A DNA stretch of 64,000 nt from positions 19,135,921-19,199,920 of the forward strand of contig CM077005.1 in NCBI GenBank assembly GCA_039090855.1, in the 5' to 3' direction. The notes below the pieces were generated by a model, which saw only the letters and a program-made list of their open reading frames with translations, was not told where the DNA came from and ran no database searches. Position numbers and translations under genes: made by a program. This document shows positions 55,011 through 64,000 of the stretch, one piece after another; position 1 is the stretch's first letter; every line of letters starts with the position of its first letter. The stretch comes from Macrothele yani (lineage: Eukaryota > Arthropoda > Arachnida > Araneae > Macrothelidae).

Positions 55011-55281
55011 TATATTTATATATATTTAAGGTGTTCTCACCTTAGTTCCCAATAAAATTCTTCACATGGGGAGTGGTAATTCCAGTCTTGATATTTAATT
55101 TAAGTCCTAGTATAACATACACTGGATAAATGTAGTGCATCCACCATGACCTCACTGCCTTGCTTCAGTATAATAACTCAAAAGCCTAATGAAATCCTGA
55201 ATGTCTATATATATATATTCTTGATCCAATATTAAGCCATTATTCTGCATAAAATTCTGATTAATGCTTTTTTTCTTTCAG

Positions 55282-55497
55282 GTTTTTAATTACCAAAAGG
55301 GATATTATCATTGTTGTTGTAGTTCTAGTCATAGCTTTTATCATCATCACAGCCACACTATCCCTTGGTCTTCCAAAAATAAGAGAAAAGAAACTGAAAT
55401 ATTATGATACATCTTTTCCAGTCTCCTCATCTCTCCTCAAAGTTTTTCAAAGTGCTGTTGTAATCACTGATGGAATTCCTTGTGCAGCTATTGGGAA
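55282..55497 (+). CDS. gamma-glutamyltransferase (glutathione hydrolase), N-terminal exon
   Basis: This appears to be an exon of a host gene. A polypyrimidine tract and AG (TTTTTTCTTTCAG, ending at 55281) precede it, and GTAAGT (55498-55503) follows. The 216-bp exon is open in one frame, with phase 2 at both ends. It reads FLITKRDIIIVVVVLVIAFI, continuing IITATLSLGL: a short basic cytoplasmic side and one membrane segment of about 23 residues. A lumenal stalk follows (PKIREKKLKYYDTSF), then VFQSAVVITDGIPCAAIGK. The last block matches the start of the gamma-glutamyltransferase domain, where a (S/A)AVA.D...C..IG pattern is conserved. The enzyme is a type II membrane protein that cleaves the gamma-glutamyl bond of glutathione outside the cell. 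The start codon must lie in an upstream exon, and no downstream exon is seen, so the flanking repeats appear to be intronic. Confidence 0.75.
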
Positions 55498-55538
55498 GTA
55501 AGTCATCTGAAATGCATACCATTTTCATTATGTGAATA

Positions 55539-56891
55539 TAGGGTAATTTAAAATGATTTATCCGATTCCATTATATAATAGCTCCATAAAAAATCAAAGT
55601 AATAATAGCATTCCACACATTAAAATGAAGAGAAATGCACCAAGTTTATGAATATAACCACTAGATGGGGCAATGTAACCCATGTATCTGCACCTGGGCA
55701 AAAGATTGCCATTGTGAAAAATGGCAACCACACAACAGAAAGCATTTTGTGTTCTAGAATTTGCAAAGTGTAAATCAGTAGTTACTGTTTTTTGTAAACA
55801 TTACAAAATCAATTCACCAGGTACTCAGAGCATTCGTTGGTGGTCTCAGCAGTTTGTGAAAACTAGATATCAGTGCAAAGGAAAGAGTGTAGGATGGCCA
55901 CGTGTGTGTCGCAGGAAAGTGTGGAACGAATTAGGGAGAGCTTTCAATCTGGCCTGAAGAAATCAACTTACCATGCCAGTCACAAACTGCAAATGCCACA
56001 AACAACTGTTTGGCATGTTTGGAAACTGCACCTGCTGATGAAACCATACAGGTTGCAACTGTTGCGGGCCCTAAAGCCAGACGACAGAAGAAATCAGCGA
56101 GTGAGCTTCACTAATTTCACGCAGGAGGCGATGGAGAATAATGAATTTGCTTCATGCCTGGTGTTTAGTGATGAAGCAACATTCCATTTAAGTGGCAAGG
56201 TCAACCATCTCTACATTCGCATATGGGGCACAGAAAACCCACATGCAGTAATTGAAACCGAGTGTGATTCACCTAAGCTCATTGTGTTCTGTGCTCTTTC
56301 TCATGCAAAGGCTTACAGCCCTTTCTTTTTCCAGGAACAAACAGTAACAGGACACTCGTATTTAAGTATGGTGGAGATATGGCTATTTTCACAATTAAAT
56401 GAAGATTCACACTACTACATCTTTCAGCTCGATGGAGCACTGCCACATTGGCGTTTGGATATTCACCAATACCTTAACGAACAGCTTCCTAATTGCTGGA
56501 TTGATCTCTGTGGACACAACAACAAAGCACTCTACAGGTGGCCCTCCAGGTCTCTGGACCTGACCCCCTTGCAACTTTTTCTTATGAGGATATGTTAAGG
56601 ATAATATGTATGTGCCACCATCGCCTACAGCACTAGATGAACTCAAGTTAGCGTTCATAGTGCTCTACAGTCATTGACAATAGACATGCATGGTCACGTA
56701 TGTCAGGACTTTGATTATCACCTTGATGTAATTCGTGTGACCAACGGAATTCACATAGAACATGTATGAGGTATGAAAACAAAATTTGGTGAGTTTTTTC
56801 TTTATCCTATGTACATTTAATCGCTGTATATTTAGAAACTCGTAAAATACAGTCATTTTAAATTGGATGAATCATTTTGAAATATTCTGTA
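55539..56891 (+). mobile_element. second transposon of the 34.5-kb type
   Basis: AGGGTAATTTAAAATGATTT near the left end and, reversed, AGAATATTTCAAAATGATTC near the right form imperfect terminal repeats, with TA at about 55537-55538. The enclosed transposase is the same protein type as in 34543-36603. Exact ends are uncertain by a few bases. Confidence 0.7.
55721..56769 (+). pseudogene. DDE/D transposase (same family as 34.5 kb), frameshifted
   Basis: The first frame starts MATTQQKAFCVLEFAKCKSV (55721) with SIRWWSQQF in the first HTH. The reading moves to the frame of 55873-56598 near 55880-55950 (RIRESFQSGLKKSTYHASHK, then MPQTTVWHVWKL as the second HTH). The first Asp is in VFSDEATFHLSGKV, followed by RIWGTENPHAV. 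The second is in IFQLDGALPHW. The third block reads RSLDLTPLQLFL, where the usual acid after the Pro is missing. After a stop at 56598 the C-terminus DFDYHLDVIRVTNGIHIEHV is readable in another frame to about 56769. It lies within the presumed first large intron of the glutamyltransferase gene. Confidence 0.85.
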
Positions 56892-57765
56892 TTTCAAGAG
56901 AGCATTTCCGTGTAATTATAATTGAGTTTCCATGTAAGTCTCAGCAGGTTAGTATCAAAATTATATTTATCTGTCTGCTGAAGGCTGGAGTAAATAAGTC
57001 TACTATCACTTTTGTGCATTTATCCTGGAATATGTAAATGTGCATTTGATCTTTTATGACTTTTATAAACACTCCTGGACTGTGGTTTCATTGTGTAAAC
57101 TGTCATCACATTCCAATCATAGCATCCCTGATGTGTGTGTGGAAACAAATTATTTTATGGCTGTTATGTTCCCAGAATGATGGTTTTTTGTGGTAGTATT
57201 TTTCTACAGATGAGTGCTGCATGTGTTTTCTTTGTGTTGTTTTTGCAACTTTCTAACAAACACAACCACTCCCTTATCAGCATCTCCCCAAGAAAAGAAA
57301 AGTGCCATGCAGTGCTTGTAGTTTTCAGTGGCATTCTGGGGCATAAAATTTGGACACCATTACTTTTCTAGTTTTGACACAAACAGGAATGGCACCATGT
57401 TTTCAATTCTTTAATAAAGATCCAGTGTTGCCTTTAGCTCAAAATTATGGGTGGAAAAGCTGATACACCATATTTCATTTTGTATGTGTTCGGAGATTTT
57501 TATGGTCCAAATTTTGAACAGTTTGAGACTACTTTACATTTTTGGCTTTTGCTGATATCAACTTGTGTTCATATTGATTATTCAATATCCTTTTGCCTTT
57601 CCCTCATTTGAGGTTTGCAACTGCACAAAAGAAAAAGTATGATGTTTTTAGTTGTGCAGATATCAATTTCTAGAGAGAGATGATGCAATACCTGCCCATG
57701 AAATGATTTCAGAAAGGAATGCTTTCCTATTGTTTTGCTACCGTGTTAATCATAATTGGAGTTTT
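56892..57765. other. AT-rich interval, presumed intron
   Basis: No exon-like open stretch with splice sites, and no transposon signature seen. Searching for the next glutamyltransferase exon here by eye found nothing. Confidence 0.45.
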
Positions 57766-57939
57766 GATGCTGTAGCATCTAAGTAGTTGGAGGCACAGGC
57801 TTCTGTTTGATCCTCGGAGTTGGTCACGTGGACAAGTCCATAAGACCAACGGTTCTGTTTATTGTTGCTGTTCCTTGCCTGGCACCAGCTGCCCTAAATT
57901 AGGGATGAGCAACTCCATATAGCTCTTGGGAAGTCGTTA

Positions 57940-57940
<1 letters not shown>
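57766..57940 (+). mobile_element. SINE family A, old diverged copy
   Basis: GCTGCCCTAAATTAGGGATG and AGCAACTCCATATAGC with AAGTCGTTAAT preserve the family body; the head is barely recognisable. It ends in a (CA)n microsatellite at 57941-57973. Confidence 0.65.
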
Positions 57941-57973
<33 letters not shown>

Positions 57974-57975
<2 letters not shown>

Positions 57976-58944
57976 AAAAAACATAAAAGAAAGATGACGA
58001 AATTATTTCAGATTAAGGTGGTCAATTAGCCTGACACACGTTTTGTAAAGGGCTTCTGATTGTTGCACTAATCACAAGTTTCCAGTAACATTTTAATATT
58101 AATTCGTATATGTGTTAAAATTAATTTCCTTTGCCTTCTTGGAATCAAAAGTCTACTGTTCACTTTCCGTACTCTCTGTGTTTCCCTTATTATGTTTCCA
58201 ACATTAGATCCTGCATTTATCACTGATATATGTAAATCAGACTTCATGATTCAGCAGCATTCTTTGAAATCAGTACTTCATCTCTATGGTTTGTAACTGG
58301 AACATTTTAGTTTTTTTCTGTTTGTTCTTTTGTTGTTGTTGTTACACTAACAAAGGAAAGTAGGATTCTTCTGTGTTCTTTATGATAAACTTGGGTGCTT
58401 TATAAAATTATGTAGTAAAATTGGTGTAAATTAAATAGGTAAATTAAAGTGGTGAATTTTATAATAAAAGTGGTGAATTCTATTTCACTGGGAAATATGA
58501 TCAAAAGGGCATAATCTTATCCATCTTGTATGCTGTAGAAACAAAGTTCATTGTCCCTGAAATATTTGAAAGCACATACATTTGATTTTACTGAGAACTG
58601 ATTGTAAATCATATTCCAGTTAAAGATGAAAAACTGCATGCATTTTCTTTCTCTCAGTAATTATTATTAATTTATTTATGTACACATTTCAGATTTTGTG
58701 ATTATCCTAAAGGCCTGTTCTGAATGATTTCACACATATTTAGGCACTGACGATAAATGGGGTTTTTAAGAAATGCTAAGTGAAATAAAGCCAGAAATAT
58801 AGCAATGGGGAAAAAGGAGGCATTGTTCAACTGTATCGGCTACAATATATTGCAGTTATTTTTAGCATCCACAGGACGGAGGGTCTGAAACAAACTGAAA
58901 TATTTCTGTAGATAAAGTTGAAAATCATCATCACAATTTTCTTC
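57974..58944. other. AT-rich interval, presumed intron
   Basis: No gene or repeat recognised. Confidence 0.45.
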
Positions 58945-59645
58945 AACAACCATTACCAATCTACTGCTGGATGAAGGCCTCCCCAAAGTTTTTCCATAAC
59001 TTCCTGTGTTTTCCTTGTCACTCCAGTATGCATTTGAATTTCATCCACTCATCCTCCACATGGTCTTCTTCTGTGTCTTTTTCTGTCCTTTGATATCCAG
59101 TTTAGTATTTCAGTTGTCTAACTGTGGTCAGTTTTAGCAGTATATCCATCCCATGGCCATCTGAAGGTCTTACTTCTGATCATGACATTGTCAACTCTTA
59201 TTATCTTCCCAATCCATGAGTTCCTCTTCTTTGCTTTCTTGATTGCACCAACCCTCCATCTCTCCATACTTTTTTGAGTTGCCTACATCCTCTGTATGTC
59301 ATTTTTTAGTTAAGGCCCATGTCTCTGATTCATAAGTAAGAACTGGAAAGATGCACTGATTAAATACTTTTCTTTTAAGACATAATGGTAAATTGCTCTT
59401 GAAAATTGTACTGTTTTTTTCCAAATGCACCCCAGCAAAGTTTTACACACCCATTAATTTTTTCTTTGATGTGGCCCTTGCTTGATGTCTGTTGTCCAAG
59501 GCAGCTAGAAGCATCAGTTACAGTACAGCGCAGATTATCCGAACACCAATTATCTCGATCGTGGTCGCTTTTCTTTCTTTTTTTGTATTGAGCATACACA
59601 CACAGACTTTTTGATCACCCTGTATATATATATATATATATATAT

Positions 59646-60670
59646 TGTATTCATCATCATCATTGTCAACCATTATCAATCCACTGCTGGACGAAGGTCT
59701 CCCCAAGTTTCCTCCACAACGGTCTGTCTTGTGCCAGTTTCCTCCATGTCACCCCTGCATACCTTCGAATTTCATCCACCCATCTCCCATGTGGTCTTCT
59801 TCTGGGTCTTTTCCTGTCCCTTGGAATCCAATCTAAAATTTCGGCTGTCCATCGATGATCTGTCCTTCTGGCAGTATGTCCAGCCCATTGCCATTTCAGG
59901 GATTTAACTCTGATCATGATGTCTTCCACTCTTGTCATTTTTCGGATCCACGAGTTCCTCTTCTTATCTCTCCTGGTTACACCAAGTATGCACCTCTCCA
60001 TGCTGCTTTGAGTTGTCTGCAGCCTTTGTATGTCTCTTTTAGTTAAGGTCCACGTCTCTGCACCATACGTAAGCACTGGAAGGATGCATTGATCAAACAC
60101 TTTTTTAAGACATAATGGCATATTGCTCTTGAAAATTATGCTGTTTCTTCCAAAAGCTCTCCAGGCAAGTTTTGTACGCCGATTAATTTCTTCATCAATG
60201 TGACCCTCACTTGATATCTGCTGTCCAAGATAAACGTACGTGTCTGTTATCTCCAGCTTTTCTACATCAATCGATAAATCTTCATTTCTTGTAAAAGCAT
60301 TGAACATCACTTTTGTCTTCTGAAAGTTCATTTTTCATCCCACTTCTTTACTCTTGTCAGCAAGTTCCTGGATCATACTCTGCAGCTCTGATGGGCTAGT
60401 TGCAAAAATGACTACGTCATCAGCAAAATGAAGGCGGGTTAGATAATCTCCATTAATCTTTATCCCCTTGTTTTCCCAGCTCAGTGACTGAAAAACACCC
60501 TCCAATGTGGCATTAAAGAGCTTCGGAGATATGGTGTCACCTTGTCTCACTCCCTTTCCAATTTTTATGTGTGTTGTATTTTCAAACAGCCTAATCTTTG
60601 CACTTGCATTTTCATAGATGTTATTAATAATATTAATGTATGCATCTTCAATACCGCAGGTTTTCATTAT
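59646..60670 (-). pseudogene. RTE-type reverse transcriptase, best copy, 5'-truncated
   Basis: Two abutting minus-strand frames (60667-60335 and 60331-59666) form one continuous product, broken only by a TGA near 60334 where other copies have a Leu codon (EVG-stop-KMN). It holds the polymerase motifs GVRQGDTISPKLF and LHFADDVVIF, the thumb/connection region with MNFQKTKVMFNAFTRNEDLS, YVYLGQQISSEGHIDEEINR and AETWTLTKRD. The C-terminus ends GETFVQQWIDNG. The 3' end has TTGACAATGATGATGATGAA. The endonuclease and the first polymerase motifs are missing through 5' truncation. Approximate direct repeats (GACTTTTTGATCACCCTGTA near 59607-59626 and its relative near 60688-60713) flank it inside the Tigger. 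Confidence 0.9.
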
Positions 60671-61029
60671 GCGTACATATACACAGAGACTTTTTGATTT
60701 TGATCACCCTAGGTATATTTTCAAAGATGAAGCTGGTTCAACTTTGGTCACGCACAATGTGTCAGCTACAATTTTCAGCCTTAAAGAGCTCATGAATTTC
60801 TGGAAGGCATTTTCCCCTTAAATGGCTTTGAGCACAAGTGTGAAGGAGGCCAAGCCAGTGGAGTAACAAATTGCTAGAATTCCAAAAGGTCCTCCTTCTC
60901 ACTATGTTTCCCCTATTATTATTGGTGGAGAAGGTGGCTAAGACAATCAAACGTGACCCCACTATTTGTTACTCTTTTAGTTTTTCCAGTTTAAACCATT
61001 ATGTTCTGAAGTGTGCTGCTTTTTCGGAC

Positions 61030-62580
61030 ACATGTTCTTATTCCTTGCAAAGAAATGTCTGCAATAAGGTAGAGATCATTAAAAAGTTGAACAGTGTATT
61101 GGGTGCAAAATTAGCATCAGATTATTGTGTTGTAACATCAACAATATCTGACATTAAGAAAAACAGTGAGATAATTTTAAATTTTCTTTCTCATTTGGAG
61201 AAAGGGTCTGCAAAAGTGAAAACAATGAAACATCCCAACAATTAAAAATTGGAAGATGCTGTTTGCATGTTGTTTATACAGCAGTGTTCTTCAGGTCACC
61301 CAGTTTCGGGCCGTATGCTTTGCAAAAAGTCTCTTCTATTTAATGAAAAAATTGGAGGAGATTCGGAATTCAAAGCAAGTTTTGGTTGGCTTAGGCGCTT
61401 CAAAGATTGACATGGAATTCATGAGATAGAAATCCATGGTGAGAAACTTTCTGCGAATTCAAAAGAAGCCAAAAAATTTGTACAAAAACTAAGAGTTTTT
61501 ATAGAGCAAAAAAATTATGATTTAGATCTCATCTACAATGCTGATGAAACAGGGTTAAACTGGAAAAATCTTCCTGCAAAAACATTGGCCTCGGGAAAGG
61601 ATGCTGGAGCAGGCTACAAAAAGCGTAAAGAGAAAGTGACAATTCTTGCTTGCACTAATGCTAGTGGAAAACACAGGCTTCCTTTGTTGCTCATCAGAAA
61701 ATCCAAGAAACCTAGGGCTTTCCACAAAGTAAAACAATTCCCCATAATTTACGCCAGTCAGAGAAATGCATGGATGATTGTTACAATTTTTACAGATTGG
61801 TATGACAAAACTTTTATTTCCAAAGTGAAAGAGTATCAGAGAATCACTTGCAAGGTGGGAAAAGTTTTATTGATTTTGGACAATGTGCTATCATATCCTT
61901 CATCTGATATTTTAGAAGTGAAGGTGGCATGTTTAAAGTCCTGTTCCTGCCACTGAATATGACATCAGTTTTAAAGTATGGACCAGAGTGTATTGGAAAC
62001 CTTAAAGTGCTTGTATAGAAAACAGCTTCTTTGGGAACTTTTTATGTCAGATGACAATGATGTACAGGTAAATTTATAACAACATTTGACCTAAAAAAAT
62101 ATTGCATTATGGTGGCTGATGCATGGCATTCCATGAAAGGCACCAACCACTCTTCGCAAAGCATGGAATAACTTGCTGCAGAAGCCGAAAGCTGACAAGA
62201 TAAAAAATGGCGAAACAATTGATTTGTTACCAACTTTAAAACAGGTTTCGGGGTTCTCTGAGTGTGATCTTCATGATGTACAAGAATGGCTGAAGAGTGA
62301 TGAGGAAGATACAGGGTATCAACTTTTAATGGAGGAAGAAATCATTGAAAGGCTTGAAGCTGATGAAGAATGATGATGAAGGACTGACCCATACAGATGC
62401 AGATGAGGGGCCTACACTTTCCAAGGCATTTGAATGCTTTGAAAAAGTGATGAAATGGATGGACAGGCAGGAAGAATGCAATTTTTCTGACTTAATACAT
62501 TTAAAAAGAATGCAGAACTTAGTGGCACGAAAATGAGTTTCATCTTTGAAGCAGAAAATTATAGATGAATTTTTCAAATA
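61030..62580 (+). pseudogene. Tigger (pogo-like, jerky-related) transposase, decayed
   Basis: The N-terminal CENP-B-type HTH reads NKVEIIKKLNSVLGAKLASD and STISDIKKN near 61053-61165. A second DNA-binding part includes FKASFGWLRRFKD (stop at 61408). The first Asp is in YNADETGLNWKNLP near 61537-61578, followed by KKRKEKVTILACTNASGKHR and KPRAFHKVKQFP. The second Asp is in LLILDNVLSYPS near 61867-61902. The third is in SMDQSVLETLKCLYRKQLLW, read in another frame near 61975-62035. The C-terminus includes LLPTLKQVSGFSECDLHDVQ and FECFEKVMKWMDRQ near 62225-62490. At least two stops and three frameshifts make it non-functional. The pogo/jerky family is related to the domesticated CENP-B and JRK proteins. 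Confidence 0.88.
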
Positions 62581-63274
62581 AAGAGGCAAAGTAAAAATTA
62601 ATTACATACATACGGAATGTACTTACGTATTTCAATATGTTTTTATACTATTTACTACAACACTTAATATACATACATAATTTCTAAAAAATTTAGTGAA
62701 TATGTATTGTAATTATTTTTGCATGTTTGCTTTTGTGTTGTTATGTACTATTTTTACAAAATGTCCAATTTTCTTGAATTTGATTATCTTGATAACTCCT
62801 GGTCCCCACTGATCCGGATAATTGCTACTCTGCTGTACTTCTAAATTTGCCCACATCAACTTCTAAATATTCAGTTCTTGTAAGACACGTGTGCAACCAT
62901 TTTATTTCCTTGTGGGTTCACCTGTAATCCTATTTCTGTATTCTTGTCAATGTGTTTTGAATCATATTCTGCAGCTCTGAGAGAATGGAGGTAATTTCAA
63001 AACTGAATATGACATCAGCAAATTGAAGCTGAGTTAAATAATCTCCATTAATCTTTATATCCTTGTCTTCCCATTTTGCTGATTGAAGGACATTCTACAA
63101 TGTGACATTGAAGAGTTTGGTTAAAACTATGCCATAGCAAGTAATTTAAAAATATGAAAGCATCAGTTTTTCCTTAATTTTTACCTTGTTTTAATTTGTT
63201 GATTATGTCAGAGAAATAGGCAGTACTCCAGTTCATTTCAAGTTGATACCAGCTGTTCACATATTTCTTAAGCA

Positions 63275-64000
63275 TTCATGCTGTTCTCACAAGTGGTACT
63301 TGACAATACTCAAGTTGCATCCTGAAATCACACTCTTGATTCTCTATATAGAGTTGTCCAACAGTGGTTTTACTGATGTTGATGCTTGAAATCTTACTAT
63401 TGATCCTCTGTATGTTGCCCATTACTAAAGTTGCTTCCTGAAATCACAAGCTTGATTCTCTATATAGAGTTTCCAACAGTGGTCTTATTGATGTTGATGC
63501 CTGATATCACACTATTGGTCCTCTGTATGTTGCTCATTACTCAAGTTGCTTCCTGAAATCACATGCTTGATTCTCTATATTGAGTTGTCCAACAGTGGTT
63601 TTACAGATGTTGATGCCTGAAATCACACTATTGGTCTTCTGTATGTTGCCCATTACTAAAGTTGCTTCCTGAAATCGCAAGCTTGATTCTCTATATAGAG
63701 TTTCCAACAGTGGTCTTATTGATGTCTGAAATCACACTATTGGTCCTCTGTATGTTGCTCATTACTCAAGTTGCTTCCTGAAATCACATGCTTGATTCTC
63801 TATATTGAGTTGTCCAACAGTGGTTTTACAGATGTTGATGCCTGAAATCACACTATTGGTCCTCTGTATGTTGCTCATTACTCAAGTTGCTTCCTGAAAT
63901 CACATGCTTGATTCTCTATATTGAGTTGTCTAACAGTGGTTTTACAGATGTTGATGCCTGAAATCACACTCTTGGTCCTCTGTATGTTGCTCATTACTAA
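63275..64000. repeat. 116-bp tandem array, dimeric unit, runs past the window end
   Basis: The landmark GATTCTCTATAT falls at 63338, 63454, 63569, 63685, 63794 and 63910: spacing 116, 115, 116, 109 and 116 bp. Each unit contains two related halves, CCTGAAATCACAAGCTTGAT (then TCTCTATAT) and CCTGAAATCACACTATTGGT (then CCTCTGTAT). The unit is therefore an old dimer that later amplified. No coding frame. Confidence 0.93.

Larger units (their letters stand above)
59521..62840 (+). mobile_element. pogo/Tigger-type transposon containing an RTE insertion
   Basis: The left end CAGTACAGCGCAGATTATCC follows TA (59519-59520). The right end, reversed, reads AGTACAGCAGAGTAGCAATT then ATCCGG; both carry the ATTATCCG motif typical of Tigger ends. 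Without the nested RTE the element would be about 2.3 kb. The right boundary is uncertain by a few bases. Confidence 0.8.
58945..63125 (-). pseudogene. RTE-type LINE, old copy split by a Tigger
   Basis: On the minus strand the 3' part lies at 58945-59520 and the more 5' part at 62841-63125. They join across the Tigger: the left piece ends at the YLGQQTSS codons (TCTGTTGTCCAAGGCAGCTA on the plus strand), and the right piece resumes with the segment preceding it, running up to codons equivalent to RLHFADDV. The sequence is more diverged than the RTE copy nested inside, consistent with its greater age. No intact frame remains. Confidence 0.75.

Noticed and set aside
63275..64000. CRISPR-like array
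   Set aside because: Units are about 116 bp and contiguous with no variable spacers; the setting is a eukaryotic repeat region. It is a tandem satellite.

Overview
This is a stretch of AT-rich eukaryotic nuclear DNA, almost certainly from an animal and most likely an arthropod (a chelicerate would fit; this is inference from the transposon mix and the ORF1 protein type). There are no bacterial-style operons. The one convincing piece of host gene is a single exon at 55282-55497, bounded by good AG/GTAAGT splice sites, that encodes a membrane anchor plus the start of a gamma-glutamyltransferase (glutathione hydrolase). Almost everything else that can be recognised is mobile DNA in various states of decay.

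Layout. 1-4.4 kb: decayed mariner transposase, a tRNA-derived SINE, a foldback MITE and a Tc1 fragment. 6.36-8.91 kb: a complete LINE-like element that encodes only ORF1. 11-12.6 kb: two SINE-B copies and the 3' end of an RTE-type LINE. 15.8-17 kb and 24.3-26.8 kb: two copies of a hAT-like non-autonomous element that both carry the same 5'-truncated RTE fragment. 19-23.1 kb: palindromic 40-bp repeats, a Tc1 element, a CACTG-ended element and a complete mariner. 24.2-27.2 kb: a Russian doll of Tc1 containing hAT, which contains another Tc1. 28.3-31.1 kb: two TA-flanked Tc1 elements. 31.9-34.2 kb: four related foldback MITEs. 34.5-36.6 kb: a TIR-complete transposon whose transposase has grown a 92-bp tandem array. 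40.8-47.4 kb: a mariner split by two separate ORF1-only LINE copies. 50-52.6 kb: two intact SINEs and a Tc1 with a fourfold-repeated HTH segment. 53.3-54.4 kb: degenerate satellite. 55.3-55.5 kb: the host exon. 55.5-63.1 kb: a second copy of the 34.5-kb transposon type, and an RTE copy split by a Tigger that is itself split by another RTE. 63.3 kb to the end: a 116-bp tandem array that runs off the window.

Most striking system: three independent full-length insertions (6356-8906, 40884-43422, 43978-46765) of a roughly 2.5-kb element, each with a 12-13 bp target-site duplication, a structured 5' end, one large gag-like ORF with three CCHC/CCHC-like knuckles, and a short 3' UTR ending in a conserved hairpin and an ACCA-type repeat tail. 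None has room for a reverse transcriptase. One copy keeps a 477-codon open frame. This looks like an ORF1-only ('half-LINE') family that depends on a reverse transcriptase supplied elsewhere.

A second theme is local duplication inside transposons: the 92-bp array, a fourfold HTH repeat, a 166-bp triplication in a MITE, a doubled LINE 5' end, a small duplication between catalytic residues of a Tc1, and a perfect 28-bp snap-back palindrome inside a transposase gene.
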